Assembly: GCF_003258515.1 (NCBI RefSeq)
Contig: NZ_QGEH01000003.1
Location: 186,001 to 250,000 of the forward strand
Direction of reading: 5' to 3'
DNA from: Marinobacter bohaiensis
GTDB taxonomy: Bacteria; Pseudomonadota; Gammaproteobacteria; Pseudomonadales; Oleiphilaceae
Length of the DNA stretch: 64,000 nt
Part shown: positions 9,382 to 18,376 of the stretch, in pieces
How the letters are laid out: each line of letters begins with the position of its first letter
How positions within the stretch are numbered: the first letter of the stretch is position 1
The notes under the pieces: generated by a model
Databases searched by the model: none
Seen by the model: the letters and a program-made list of their open reading frames with translations, nothing else
Told to the model about the DNA's origin: nothing
Position numbers and translations under genes: made by a program

Positions 9382-11604
9382 CTATCCCGAGTTGCGTCGC
9401 AAGCTTCCCATCACCGCATCGAGAGCCCTGTCAATTAATGCGCCCTGTTCCAGCACCGTCAGCCGGCCACGACGCATTTCATGGGCCAGTTCGGTGCGGG
9501 TTTTCTCGATGACTTTCAGCCCCATCCGGTTGACGAAGACGAAGCAGTCGGCCTCTTCGATGATGGCGGACAGCTTGCAGCGGAAGCGGGCCCCGTTGAC
9601 CAGGTTGAACTCCACCCAGTGGCCCACGCCGATGGCGTCGATCTTGTCGATGTACTCGGCGGTGGCGGCGTCCTCGATTTCCTGCTGGCGCTGGATGGCG
9701 GTGGGTGTGTCGTCGGTGTCATCCTCCGGCATCGGCTCCGGTGATTCGGCCGCCGGAGAGTCGGTCTGCGCTTCAGCCAGGGCGTGGGCACGGAACGCTT
9801 CGGTGAGCTCGTGCTTGAGGTCGCTCATCATGGCGTCGAGGCCCGTGGAGTTGTAGGACACTTCCTCAAGGCCGGCGCGCAGGCTCTTGAGCAGGCCCGG
9901 CACCACGCGGACCCACTGGTCGCGTTCCTCGTCGTCCAGGTGGGGGTGCAGGCACCAGATCAGGTCGTCCACCACGCGAACCGTCTGGTTCCAGCGGTGC
10001 TCCACATCATCCCGCAGGTACGCCAGGAACATGACGCGGCTCCAGCCGTTGACCAGGATGTTGCGGATGGTATCGGGAATGCGATGCTTGCGCAGGCGCG
10101 CCTGGAGCAGTTCGTCCACGGTTTCCTGCGCCTTCTGGGACTTGATGCGGCCGCGTTCGGATTCGCGGGTGCGCTGCTCCACCAGGGTCGCTTTGCGGTT
10201 CTCTTTCGCCAGGAACTGGTCGAACTCGTCGTTGAGCTGTTCGAACAGGCTGATGTCACCGTCGAACTCGTTCAGGATCCGCGCCACGATGTTGTGGATC
10301 TGCTCGTACAGCTTGTCGCGCGTTTTTTCGTTGCTCTCGCTCCAGCCAATGCCGGCGCGGGCCAGGGCATTGAGCAGTTTGCGGGCCGGATGGGTGGCGC
10401 GACTGAAGAAGCTCTTGTCCTTGATCACCACCTTGAGGATGGGGATCTGGAGGCGGCTGATCAGTACCTGGATGGGCGCCGAAAGGTTGTAGTCGTCGAG
10501 AATGAACTCGAACAGCATCGATACCAGGTTGATCAGGTCTTCGTCGGATTCGTTCAGGGCGGCCGGCTTGCCGTCGCTGGTCTTCTGCTGTGTCAGCAGG
10601 TGTTGCACCACTTCGTGCAGGTCGACGACGACCGGCTCACCCTGGCTCAGGTTTTCCGTGCCCTGCAGACCGTCGTTCTGGGGAATGTTGGCCAGTATCT
10701 GGAACAGTTCGGCACCGCCGATGATATGCAGATTGGGGTTGGCGGAGCGGGGCATGCCGCCACTGGCGCGTTGCTGAGCCAGCATCTCGCGGATTTGCTC
10801 GAACAGGGCGTCGCTACGGTCGACGCCGTCGTTGGCGGTCGGTTCTTCCGGGCGGAGTGTTTCGCCGGCCGCGGACTTGCTGCCGGTCGCCGCGGGCGCG
10901 CTCTTGTCGGTCTTGCCGTGAAAACGGAAGTTGGGAATGACGCCCGCCTGGATCAGGATGCGGTTGGCTTCGTCCAGCAGCATGCCCAGGTTGGATACGA
11001 CGTACCGGTCGAACTGTTTGAGAACGATCAGGCGCTCGCGGATCTGGATTTCCAGCGCCTGTGCCGCCTCAACAAAGGCACTGCACAGGTGTTCCGGCGC
11101 CATCGGATTGACTGGCTCTTCCTCGGTGGCGTTGGGATAGACGCTGGTGAAGCGAGCCTGGAGCTGGATCAACGGTCCCTGAAAATGCGCCCGGGACTTG
11201 GTGATCATGGCATTGAGGGCAACCTGTTCCTCGAGTTCGTCGTTCTGGACCAGGGACAGGGTATCGGCCGTGGTGGCGCTGTGATCGACCACTTCGGGTG
11301 CGGTGGTCTGCGGCGGTGCGACGAACAGCTGGGCTACCGCGGACTGGAAGTGCTTTTCCACGCCCTTGCGTTTGATGCGGATTTCCCGCATCGCCTCGAA
11401 ATAGCGGTTCTGCTCGTTGTTGCTCCGTGCATTGTTGGCCAGCTCGAACAGGGAGTCGTCGACGGCGTCGAAGGCGCCCTGCAGGAGGTCGCCCAGACCG
11501 GCCACAACGGTATCCCGGATCTTGCTGATTTCTTTGGGCAAGCTGCCAGCGCTCCCCAGGCCCTTGTGCTCGTGGAGATAATGTATGCCGGACTGCTTGT
11601 TCAT
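9382..11604 (-). CDS. DUF1631 family protein (large regulatory or cytoplasmic protein)
   Basis: The 740-residue protein matches my knowledge of the DUF1631 family of Proteobacteria, whose function is unsettled. The C-terminal 90 residues (VGHWVEFNLVNGARFRCKLS, then FVFVNRMGLKVIEK) resemble a PilZ-like beta-barrel, but I see no RxxxR c-di-GMP site there. The middle is helical and charged, with a Gln/Lys-rich stretch around LVEQRTRESERGRIKSQ. The start is the ATG at 11604, where GAGGAG sits 6 bp upstream. The longer frame to 11628 lacks such a site. It precedes the TonB-like gene by 38 bp. Confidence 0.75.
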   Translation of the reverse strand: MNKQSGIHYLHEHKGLGSAGSLPKEISKIRDTVVAGLGDLLQGAFDAVDDSLFELANNARSNNEQNRYFEAMREIRIKRKGVEKHFQSAVAQLFVAPPQTTAPEVVDHSATTADTLSLVQNDELEEQVALNAMITKSRAHFQGPLIQLQARFTSVYPNATEEEPVNPMAPEHLCSAFVEAAQALEIQIRERLIVLKQFDRYVVSNLGMLLDEANRILIQAGVIPNFRFHGKTDKSAPAATGSKSAAGETLRPEEPTANDGVDRSDALFEQIREMLAQQRASGGMPRSANPNLHIIGGAELFQILANIPQNDGLQGTENLSQGEPVVVDLHEVVQHLLTQQKTSDGKPAALNESDEDLINLVSMLFEFILDDYNLSAPIQVLISRLQIPILKVVIKDKSFFSRATHPARKLLNALARAGIGWSESNEKTRDKLYEQIHNIVARILNEFDGDISLFEQLNDEFDQFLAKENRKATLVEQRTRESERGRIKSQKAQETVDELLQARLRKHRIPDTIRNILVNGWSRVMFLAYLRDDVEHRWNQTVRVVDDLIWCLHPHLDDEERDQWVRVVPGLLKSLRAGLEEVSYNSTGLDAMMSDLKHELTEAFRAHALAEAQTDSPAAESPEPMPEDDTDDTPTAIQRQQEIEDAATAEYIDKIDAIGVGHWVEFNLVNGARFRCKLSAIIEEADCFVFVNRMGLKVIEKTRTELAHEMRRGRLTVLEQGALIDRALDAVMGSLRRNSG

Positions 11605-12351
11605 GGCCAACTCCTCAAAACGCCTCAACCGGATACATGACCGAGCGGTACTCTCTTTATCCTTATCAGCACAGTCTTTGTTGGCGTCGTCTTTAGCGAT
11701 GCCTTTATTTTTTGTGACGGCTAACCTTGCGGCTATTTGCCTTATCGTTATCGGGCGGTTTCGTGGACCGAGTGGAATCGAAATCGATCCAATTTACTGT
11801 GTTCGTCGAGCTTAAACAGAAACGCCTCTAATGTGTACGGACCGCCTGAGACATTAACAAAATATAACATCGTCACGCGGAAAGGGCCGCCGCTGGTCAG
11901 GGGCCGCCCGGGATCATCTTGCAATTGCCCGAGCACGCCGCTTGCGTGCCGCACCCTTTTACGGGTTCCCTGCTTCATACACGCAGACTTCTCCGGCGTC
12001 CGCGCTTGCAATGAATTATCGAGGTGCCCCTCGGGTCGCCCGTCTCGCCGGTCTTTCGCCGGTTGTTTTAGCAATCGGACGGGGCGGCGGTCTGTTTATA
12101 TTTTCACCAGTATAGCAATTTCTCGTCAGGCGGGTAGGGCGGGAGTGACGCGTCCGTCTGTCCGTTTAGCCACTGTCCGACCGGACTCCGGGCGCGGTTC
12201 TTTGCCGGGATGTGACTGTTAATGCACCGTCATTCCATGATCGCAGTTTTGGCGTGCGGAGTGGTGGCGGTCAAGCCGTCGCTTAAATTTTGATCTTTTA
12301 AGTGCGACGGCTTTTATAACCATAGTATTCCAGCTGCGCGAGACTGGCCGT
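11605..12351. other. 747-bp gap between corB-like gene and DUF1631; no convincing gene
   Basis: Both flanking genes run on the minus strand. The first 250 bp upstream of DUF1631 are noticeably AT-richer than the surrounding genes and probably hold its promoter and leader. Short ORFs exist (for example minus 11748-12074 and plus 11737-12222), but their composition looks non-coding and none has a good ribosome site. A hairpin with a short T-run at 12273-12315 is oriented for a plus-strand transcript, although no plus-strand gene is present. No known RNA family was recognised. Confidence 0.5.
12273..12315 (+). terminator. Terminator-like hairpin between corB and the gap
   Basis: AAGCCGTCGC plus TTAAA (12273-12287) pairs with TTTAA and GCGACGGCTT (12297-12313), with a GT bulge, around a loop TTTTGATCT. 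Four T residues (12312-12315) follow on the plus strand. On the minus strand, downstream of corB, the stem is followed by GACCG and is a poorer terminator. It may still mark the corB 3' end. Confidence 0.5.
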
Positions 12352-13635
12352 TCAGGTGCCGGTACGTAACCGCTGGCGGCGCAGGGGGGGATGGACGTTG
12401 GCGGCCTTGACGACGTTGTCCTTGATTTGCAGGACCTCGATGCGAACGCCGCCAACAGTGACGCAGACGTTGTTTTCGGGAATGGTTTCCAGCGTCTCGG
12501 TGATCAGCCCGTTGAGCGTTTTGGGGCCATCCGTCGGTAATTTCCAGCCCAGTGTCTTGTTGATGGTACGGATGTGGGCGGAACCGTCGATGATGTAGGT
12601 GCCGTCGTCCTGGGGGATCATGTCCGGGCTGGTGGCCGCGTAGTCCGTGGTGAAATCGCCCACGATCTCCTCAAGGATGTCCTCCAGAGTGGCTATCCCC
12701 AGCACGTCGCCGTATTCGTCGACTACCACGCCGATACGGCGCTTGGCGGTCTGGAAGTTGATCAGCTGCAGGTGCAGTGGCGTGCTTTCGGGGATGAAAT
12801 AGGGTTCCCGGCACAGCTGCATGATCTTGGCCTTGTTGAGCTCTTCTTCCATCAGCAGTTTGGAAATATTGCGCAGGTGCAGCATGCCCTGGACATTGTT
12901 GATGTCGCCCTTGAAGACCGGCAGGCGCGTGTGCTGACTGGTTCGCATCTGGCGCAGGATGGTTTCCATGTCGTCGTCCAGGTCGATGCCGGAGACTTCG
13001 TTGCGGGGCACCATGATGTCGTTGACGGTGACCTTTTCCAGGTCAAGGATGCTGACCAGCATGTCCTTGTGCCGGCGCGGGATCAGTGCACCGGCCTCGT
13101 TCACCAGTGTACGCAGTTCTTCCCGGCTGAGGTGGTCCGACGAGGCGTCTTCGGCGGAGATGCGCAGCAGCTTGAGGATCATTCCGGTGAACAGATTTAC
13201 CAGCCAGACGATGGGGTAGAGAATCTTGAGCAGCGGCTGCAGGACGAAGCTGGCCGGGAAAGCGATGCGCTCCGGGAACAGGGCGGCCAGCGTCTTTGGG
13301 GTGACTTCGGCGAAAATCAGGATGACCACCGTCAGCAGGATCGTGGCGATGGCGATGCCGGCATCCCCCCAGAGACGGATCGCAATCACCGTGGCGATGG
13401 ACGATGCCAGGATGTTGACGAAGTTGTTGCCAATCAGGATGACGCCGATCAGCTGGTCCGTGCGTTGCAGCAGCTTGTTGGCGAGTTTGGCGCCTCGATG
13501 GCCGGTCTTGGCCAGATGTTTCAGGCGATAGCGGTTGAGGGTCATCATGCCGGTTTCCGAGCTGGAGAAAAACGCGGACATGACAATAAGAGCGGCGAGG
13601 ACAATGAACAGCGCCGAAAGCGGTGCCTCGTTCAA
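12352..13635 (-). CDS. CorB/CNNM-type membrane protein (DUF21-CBS-CorC_HlyC)
   Basis: The protein is of the HlyC/CorC family, like E. coli YfjD and CorB, implicated in Mg2+/Co2+ transport or resistance. The DUF21 membrane domain (about 1-170) opens with FFSSSETGMMTLNRYRLKHL, and two CBS domains cover roughly 190-320. The C-terminal CorC_HlyC domain follows, with GVVVDEYGDVLGIATLEDIL. I place the start at a TTG at 13635 (427 residues), because AAGGA lies 9 bp upstream and the resulting N terminus matches the family. An alternative-start frame extends to 13707. A CcsA-like gene lies upstream, an arrangement I know from related genomes. Confidence 0.85.
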   Translation of the reverse strand: MNEAPLSALFIVLAALIVMSAFFSSSETGMMTLNRYRLKHLAKTGHRGAKLANKLLQRTDQLIGVILIGNNFVNILASSIATVIAIRLWGDAGIAIATILLTVVILIFAEVTPKTLAALFPERIAFPASFVLQPLLKILYPIVWLVNLFTGMILKLLRISAEDASSDHLSREELRTLVNEAGALIPRRHKDMLVSILDLEKVTVNDIMVPRNEVSGIDLDDDMETILRQMRTSQHTRLPVFKGDINNVQGMLHLRNISKLLMEEELNKAKIMQLCREPYFIPESTPLHLQLINFQTAKRRIGVVVDEYGDVLGIATLEDILEEIVGDFTTDYAATSPDMIPQDDGTYIIDGSAHIRTINKTLGWKLPTDGPKTLNGLITETLETIPENNVCVTVGGVRIEVLQIKDNVVKAANVHPPLRRQRLRTGT

Positions 13636-13740
13636 GCAGGGGGATCCTTTTATTGCTGACGATAAGAAGAGTGAAAATAGGGTGTCGCAACGCGGGGTGT
13701 CAAGCACGTGCGCCGCGTTGTCGCCGGTTGGGCGACGGGA

Positions 13741-14544
13741 CTAGCCCGGGTGGAAAATGAATTCCAGGGCGAACTTGCTGCCGTAGTAACTGATCATCAG
13801 CAGTGCGCAGCCGGCCAGGGTCCAGCGGCTGGCGGTCTGGCCGCGCCAGCCCTGGGTGTAATGACCGATCAGCAGACCGGAGAATACGAACCACGACAGA
13901 ATGGAAAACAGGCTCTTGTGAGCCAGGTTCTGGTCGAACAGGTCGTGTACGAATATCGATCCGGTGATAATGGCCAGGGTCAGTACGATAACCCCCGCCC
14001 AGAGCAATTCGAAAAGCAGCGACTCCATGGTCTGCAGCGGCGGCAGATTGCGGATCAGCAGGCTGTTGTAGTTGCGCTTGAGTTGGCGGTTCTGCAGGTT
14101 GACCAGGAAAGCCTGTACCGCGGCCAGGGTGAACAGGCTATAGGCGGTAATGGCCAGCGCGATGTGGGCCAGCATGCCCCAGTTGCTCTGGGAGACGTAA
14201 TGCGGCGGCGAGTGGAATATCAGTACAAATACGACCGTCAGTGCGGCCAATGGGTAGGCGGCCAGGAACAGGATCTGGAGCGGCTTGCGGCTGTTCAGGA
14301 TGAGCAGGAGCAGGACAACGAACCAGGAAATCAGCAGGGAAGCCGGAAAAAAGCCCATGTTGATCATGCTGGTCTGGGGGATGCGGTCCCAGATCAGTGC
14401 GCCGTGACTCGCCAGTGCCAGGACGCCGATCAGCGATGTCAGGTTTGAGTTGGCTTTGATCCTGCCGCGAAAAATCAGGGTTTGGAACGCAGTGCCAACA
14501 CTATAAAGGAAGAGTGTGGTGACCGCGAGGATGAGCGTGCCCAT
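13741..14544 (-). CDS. CcsA/YpjD-type cytochrome c assembly membrane protein
   Basis: The 267-residue polytopic inner-membrane protein has about eight hydrophobic segments. It carries the CcsA-family pattern, with histidines in SHGALIW, HIALAITAYSLFTLAA, and a tryptophan/histidine-rich region at SILSWFVFSGLLIGHYTQGWRG. CcsA proteins handle haem for cytochrome c maturation. The YpjD subgroup encoded beside ffh and corC-like genes has no proven role. It starts about 170 bp from ffh on the opposite strand and precedes the corB-like gene by 105 bp. Confidence 0.8.
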   Translation of the reverse strand: MGTLILAVTTLFLYSVGTAFQTLIFRGRIKANSNLTSLIGVLALASHGALIWDRIPQTSMINMGFFPASLLISWFVVLLLLILNSRKPLQILFLAAYPLAALTVVFVLIFHSPPHYVSQSNWGMLAHIALAITAYSLFTLAAVQAFLVNLQNRQLKRNYNSLLIRNLPPLQTMESLLFELLWAGVIVLTLAIITGSIFVHDLFDQNLAHKSLFSILSWFVFSGLLIGHYTQGWRGQTASRWTLAGCALLMISYYGSKFALEFIFHPG

Positions 14545-14602
14545 GAAGTGTGTGGTTAGTCCGTTAATCGTTGACCGGTTCGTTTGAAAGCGACAGTCTG
14601 GT

Positions 14603-14608
14603 TATAAT
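14603..14608 (+). promoter_or_regulatory. Probable -10 element for ffh
   Basis: A perfect TATAAT lies 103 bp upstream of the ffh ATG in the 167-bp divergent region. The -35 position at 17-bp spacing (TCGTTT) is poor, so the assignment rests on the -10 alone. Confidence 0.4.
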
Positions 14609-14711
14609 GTGCCGATTGTGCAACCGGAATCAATCTTTCAGGGTTGGCGAGGCAATCGGCGATCGCCCTGAAACGTATTCATGCGTCACTGACAGAGAAT
14701 GCTGAATCACC

Positions 14712-16094
14712 ATGTTTGATAATCTTACCGATCGCCTGTCGGGGAGTCTGCGCAAGATTTCCGGCCAGGCCAAACTGACCGACGACAATATAAAGGATAC
14801 CCTGCGCGACGTCCGCAAGGCCCTCCTGGAGGCGGATGTGGCGCTTCCGGTCGTCAAGGAGTTCATCGCGCAGGTGCGCAAGCGCGCCGTGGGCACCGAA
14901 GTGAAGCGTAGCCTGACGCCGGGTCAGGTCTTCATCAAGGTGGTTCAGGACGAGTTGGTCAAGGTGATGGGCGAGGCCAATGAAGACCTCAATCTCGCCA
15001 CCCAGCCGCCGGCGGTGATTATGATGGCCGGCCTTCAGGGTGCCGGTAAGACCACCACCGTGGCCAAGCTGGCGCGCTATCTCCAGGAGCGTCGTAAAAA
15101 GTCGGTCATGGTGGTCAGTGCCGACGTCTACCGCCCGGCGGCGATCAACCAGTTGGAAACCCTGGCGGGCGAGGTGGAAGCCACCTTCTTCCCCAGCTCC
15201 ACTGACCAGGATCCGGTCGCCATCGCTGAGGGGGCCATCGACGCGGCGCGCAAGAAGCACATCGACGTAGTGATCCTCGATACCGCCGGTCGCCTGCATG
15301 TCGACGAGGGCATGATGGATGAGATCGGTCGCCTGCAGAAAGCGGTGAAGCCGGTCGAGACCCTGTTCACGGTCGATGCCATGACCGGGCAGGATGCGGC
15401 GAACACCGCCAAGGCGTTCAACGACGCGCTGGAGCTGACCGGTGTCGTGCTCACCAAGACCGACGGCGATGCTCGGGGCGGGGCGGCACTGTCCGTGCGC
15501 CACATTACCGGAAAGCCGGTCAAGTTCCTGGGCGTGGGTGAGAAGACCGAGGCGCTGGAGTCCTTCCACCCGGATCGTGTGGCTTCACGCATCCTGGGCA
15601 TGGGCGATGTGCTGTCGCTGATTGAGGAAGCCGAACGCAAGATTGATAAGCAGAAGGCGGATCGCCTTACCAAGAAGATCAAGAAGGGTAAGAGCTTTGA
15701 TCTCGAGGACTTCCGCGATCAGCTGCAGCAGATGAAGAACATGGGTGGTGTTGGCGGTCTGCTGGACAAGCTGCCGGGTATGGGGCAGATGGCCCAGGCC
15801 GCCCAGGAGCAGGTCAATGACAAGAGTCTGGGGCAGCTGGAAGCCATTATTTGCTCCATGACCACGAAAGAGCGTCGCCACCCGGACGTCATCAACAACT
15901 CCCGCAAGCGTCGTATCGCCACTGGCTCGGGTACCCAGATTCAGGACGTCAATCGCCTGCTCAAGCAGCACAAGCAGATGTCCAAGATGATGAAGAAAAT
16001 GGGTAAGAAGGGCGGAATGGCCAATATGATGCGGGGCATGCAGGGCATGATGCCGCCCGGCGGAGGCGGAGGTATGCCGCCGTTTGGTCGCTAG
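14712..16094 (+). CDS. ffh: Signal recognition particle protein Ffh
   Basis: The 460-residue GTPase binds 4.5S RNA and delivers signal-bearing ribosomes to FtsY at the membrane. The N domain covers residues 1-98. The G domain has GLQGAGKTTT (107-116), the insertion-box DVYRPAA, DTAGR, and TKTDGDARGGAA. The C-terminal methionine-rich M domain (about 320-460) ends in repeated MGG/MRGMQGMMPP segments that bind signal peptides and RNA. The rpsP operon follows about 200 bp later with its own predicted promoter. The ffs RNA gene was not found in this window. Confidence 0.97.
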   Translation: MFDNLTDRLSGSLRKISGQAKLTDDNIKDTLRDVRKALLEADVALPVVKEFIAQVRKRAVGTEVKRSLTPGQVFIKVVQDELVKVMGEANEDLNLATQPPAVIMMAGLQGAGKTTTVAKLARYLQERRKKSVMVVSADVYRPAAINQLETLAGEVEATFFPSSTDQDPVAIAEGAIDAARKKHIDVVILDTAGRLHVDEGMMDEIGRLQKAVKPVETLFTVDAMTGQDAANTAKAFNDALELTGVVLTKTDGDARGGAALSVRHITGKPVKFLGVGEKTEALESFHPDRVASRILGMGDVLSLIEEAERKIDKQKADRLTKKIKKGKSFDLEDFRDQLQQMKNMGGVGGLLDKLPGMGQMAQAAQEQVNDKSLGQLEAIICSMTTKERRHPDVINNSRKRRIATGSGTQIQDVNRLLKQHKQMSKMMKKMGKKGGMANMMRGMQGMMPPGGGGGMPPFGR

Positions 16095-16166
16095 GCCGAG
16101 CTCGCCGCGTAAATCGGCTCCGTGAAAACCGCTATCCGGCGCAGTAAGAAAAGCTGCTATTAGCTG

Positions 16167-16195
16167 TTTTCATCGGCAGGGATTTAGCATAGAAT
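16167..16195 (+). promoter_or_regulatory. Predicted promoter of the rpsP-rimM-trmD-rplS operon
   Basis: TTTTCA (16167-16172) and TAGAAT (16190-16195) are spaced 17 bp apart and match the consensus at 4/6 and 5/6. The position gives a leader of about 90 nt before rpsP. Confidence 0.6.
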
Positions 16196-16219
16196 AGCGC
16201 CCCTTTCGAGTATAGGGTC

Positions 16220-16251
16220 CTCGCGCCGTGACGGTTTTCAGCCGGCGCGAG
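16220..16251 (+). promoter_or_regulatory. Strong hairpin in the rpsP leader
   Basis: CTCGCGCCG (16220-16228) and CGGCGCGAG (16243-16251) form a perfect 9-bp stem with a 14-nt loop, about 40 nt before the rpsP start codon. No T-run follows, so it is not a terminator. It may affect leader stability or translation. Confidence 0.5.
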
Positions 16252-16292
16252 CAGGACAAAGTTCGTATTCACAGAACAGGATATTGGTCGAA

Positions 16293-16538
16293 ATGGTAAC
16301 AATCCGTTTGGCTCGTGGCGGCTCCAAGAAGCGCCCGTTCTACCATCTGACAGTCACCGACAGCCGCAACGCCCGTAACGGCCGTTTCATTGAGCGCGTC
16401 GGTTTCTTTAACCCGATTGCCCGCGGCGGTGAAGAGCGTCTGCGTGTTGATCAGGAGCGCGTGCAGCACTGGCTGAGCAACGGCGCGCAGGCCAGCGATC
16501 GCGTGGCCAAGCTGCTGAAGGAAGCGGCAGCAAAGTAA
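16293..16538 (+). CDS. rpsP: 30S ribosomal protein S16
   Basis: The 81-residue small-subunit protein has the canonical N terminus [19 protein letters not shown] and the [19 protein letters not shown] core. I start it at the ATG at 16293, because a TTG 9 bp upstream would add three residues not found in the family. It is the first gene of rpsP-rimM-trmD-rplS, which couples ribosomal protein supply with a 16S maturation factor and a tRNA methylase. Confidence 0.97.
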   Translation: MVTIRLARGGSKKRPFYHLTVTDSRNARNGRFIERVGFFNPIARGGEERLRVDQERVQHWLSNGAQASDRVAKLLKEAAAK

Positions 16539-16575
16539 TCGCTGTTGCCGAGATTGTACGAACCGGGGCGCATGT

Positions 16576-17103
16576 ATGGCAGATAAATCGCAGGAAACTG
16601 TGATCGGCCGCATCACCTCGGTTTTTGGGGTTAAGGGATGGGTCAAGGTCTATTCCTACACCGACCCCATGGAGGGTATCCTGGAATATCGTCACTGGCA
16701 GGTCAGTCAGGGCGGTAAGCCGGTTCCCCTCGAAGTGGTTGAAGGCAAGCGTCACGGGCCGGGCATTGTTGTCCGCCTGAAAGGCGTGTCCGACCGGGAT
16801 GTAGCGCGGTCCTACTGTGGACTGGATGTCAGTGTGCCGACCGGGGAACTGCCGGACTTGCCCGAGGGCGAGTACTACTGGTTTCAGCTGGAAGGCCTGC
16901 TGGTCGAGACGTCTCGGGGCGACAACCTGGGGCGGGTCAAGCATCTGATGGAAACCGGGGCCAACGATGTCCTGGTCGTCAGGGCGACATCGACGTCCAT
17001 CGACAAGCGTGAGCGTCTGATTCCCTATCTGCCGGATGACGTCATTCAGCAGATCGATCTCGATGCCCGACGCATTGTGGTCGATTGGGATCCGGAGTTC
17101 TGA
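16576..17103 (+). CDS. rimM: 16S rRNA processing protein RimM
   Basis: The 175-residue protein assists maturation of the 30S head domain and binds S19. The N-terminal barrel begins VIGRITSVFGVKGWVKV. The PRC-barrel half (about 95-175) carries YYWFQLEGL and the conserved LIPYLPDDVI. It lies 37 bp after rpsP. Its stop codon abuts the trmD start region. Confidence 0.96.
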   Translation: MADKSQETVIGRITSVFGVKGWVKVYSYTDPMEGILEYRHWQVSQGGKPVPLEVVEGKRHGPGIVVRLKGVSDRDVARSYCGLDVSVPTGELPDLPEGEYYWFQLEGLLVETSRGDNLGRVKHLMETGANDVLVVRATSTSIDKRERLIPYLPDDVIQQIDLDARRIVVDWDPEF

Positions 17104-17106
17104 TTG

Positions 17107-17865
17107 GTGTGGATTGGCGCCGTTAGCCTGTTTCCGGACATGTTTGACGCCGTGCTTGAGTACGGTGTGACCGGTAGGGCGGTTCGTGAGGGTCTGCTGA
17201 CCGTCGAACGCTGGAACCCGCGGGACTTCACCCACGACCGGCATCGTACGGTGGACGATCGCCCCTACGGCGGCGGCCCCGGCATGCTGATGAAGATCCA
17301 GCCATTGCGGGATGCCATTCATGCGGCCAGGGCGGCTGCGGATGGCGACGCCACGGTGGTTTACATGTCTCCCCAGGGAGAGCCGCTCAACCAGACAGTG
17401 GTTCAGGAGCTGGCGAGCGCGGAACGGCTGATTCTTGTTGCCGGGCGCTACGAAGGGGTAGACGAGCGGTTGATCTCCGCGGAGGTCGATCGGGAAGTGT
17501 CCCTGGGGGATTTCGTCCTGTCCGGGGGAGAGCTGGCTGCGATGGCCGTGGTAGACGCGGTCACCCGATTTATTCCGGGGGCGCTGGGCCATGCACAGTC
17601 AGCGGAGCAGGACTCGTTTGCTGACGGACTGTTGGACTGTCCGCATTACACCCGCCCCGAAGTCTATGAGGGGCAGCGGGTGCCGGAGGTCCTTTTGGGT
17701 GGGCATCACGAGCAGATCCGGCGCTGGCGGCTGAAACAGTCGCTGCAGCGGACCTGGGAGCGGCGCCCCGATTTGCTGGACAGGCGGCCGCTTTCCGACG
17801 AAGAGCGCGAGCTGCTTGACCAGGTTTTGAATGAACGGGGTGCCTCTGGGTCATCAGGGCATTGA
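17107..17865 (+). CDS. trmD: tRNA (guanine-37-N1)-methyltransferase
   Basis: The 252-residue SPOUT methylase makes m1G37 in tRNAs that read CNN codons and prevents +1 frameshifting. The trefoil-knot SAM site is visible as [10 protein letters not shown] and [15 protein letters not shown], and the N-terminal substrate loop as [13 protein letters not shown] chose a GTG at 17107 (giving [13 protein letters not shown]), 3 bp after the rimM stop. A TTG at 17104 is directly adjacent but gives an atypical N terminus. The protein's frameshift-suppressing role contrasts with the programmed frameshift in prfB 8 kb downstream. Confidence 0.96.
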   Translation: MWIGAVSLFPDMFDAVLEYGVTGRAVREGLLTVERWNPRDFTHDRHRTVDDRPYGGGPGMLMKIQPLRDAIHAARAAADGDATVVYMSPQGEPLNQTVVQELASAERLILVAGRYEGVDERLISAEVDREVSLGDFVLSGGELAAMAVVDAVTRFIPGALGHAQSAEQDSFADGLLDCPHYTRPEVYEGQRVPEVLLGGHHEQIRRWRLKQSLQRTWERRPDLLDRRPLSDEERELLDQVLNERGASGSSGH

Positions 17866-17890
17866 TAGATTGGGTATTCAGGAGTTAACG

Positions 17891-18247
17891 ATGAGCGGCA
17901 AGAACAACATCATCAGTCAGATCGAAGCGGAGCAGATGACCCGGGAAGTACCGGAGTTTGGTCCGGGCGATACCGTTGTGGTCCAGGTGCGTGTTACCGA
18001 GGGTAACCGTGAGCGTCTGCAGGCGTTTGAAGGCGTGGTTATCGGCAAGCGCAACCGCGGTCTGAATTCGTCTTTCACCGTGCGCAAAGTGTCTTACGGT
18101 GTGGGCGTTGAGCGTACCTTCCAGACCTTCAGCCGGCTGATCGACAGCGTTTCCGTGAAGCGTCGCGGTGACGTGCGTCAGGCCAAGCTGTACTACCTGC
18201 GTGACCTGTCCGGTAAGGCAGCACGTATCAAGGAAAAGCTGAACTAA
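17891..18247 (+). CDS. rplS: 50S ribosomal protein L19
   Basis: The 118-residue large-subunit protein sits at the subunit interface. Family signatures are [31 protein letters not shown] and the C-terminal [18 protein letters not shown]. The ATG at 17891 has GGAG 6 bp upstream. An in-frame extension to 17831 inside trmD is rejected. It is the last gene of the operon and is followed by a strong terminator. Confidence 0.97.
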   Translation: MSGKNNIISQIEAEQMTREVPEFGPGDTVVVQVRVTEGNRERLQAFEGVVIGKRNRGLNSSFTVRKVSYGVGVERTFQTFSRLIDSVSVKRRGDVRQAKLYYLRDLSGKAARIKEKLN

Positions 18248-18285
18248 GCAAAGGCCGTCAGGCATTGCTGGAACAGCGTTTTCTG

Positions 18286-18312
18286 AAAGGGCAGCCCTCG
18301 GGCTGCCCTTTT
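18286..18312 (+). terminator. Rho-independent terminator of the rpsP operon
   Basis: AAAGGGCAGCC (18286-18296) and GGCTGCCCTTT (18301-18311) form a perfect 11-bp stem with a CTCG loop, ending in TTTT. It lies 39 bp after the rplS stop. Confidence 0.9.
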
Positions 18313-18376
18313 GCGTTTGGGGCAGGCGGGGTGCCGCGGGTGCAAGCGTCGGTTGGCGAGCGGGAGTTGAGTCGCG

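Noticed and set aside
9784-11640. 618-codon plus-strand ORF
   Set aside because: It mirrors DUF1631 codons, and the DUF1631 frame has a ribosome site and family sequence.
11748-12074. Minus-strand 108-codon ORF in the large gap
   Set aside because: Composition changes abruptly along it, there is no ribosome site, and it shows no recognisable motif. It is not listed as a gene, although a short real peptide cannot be excluded.
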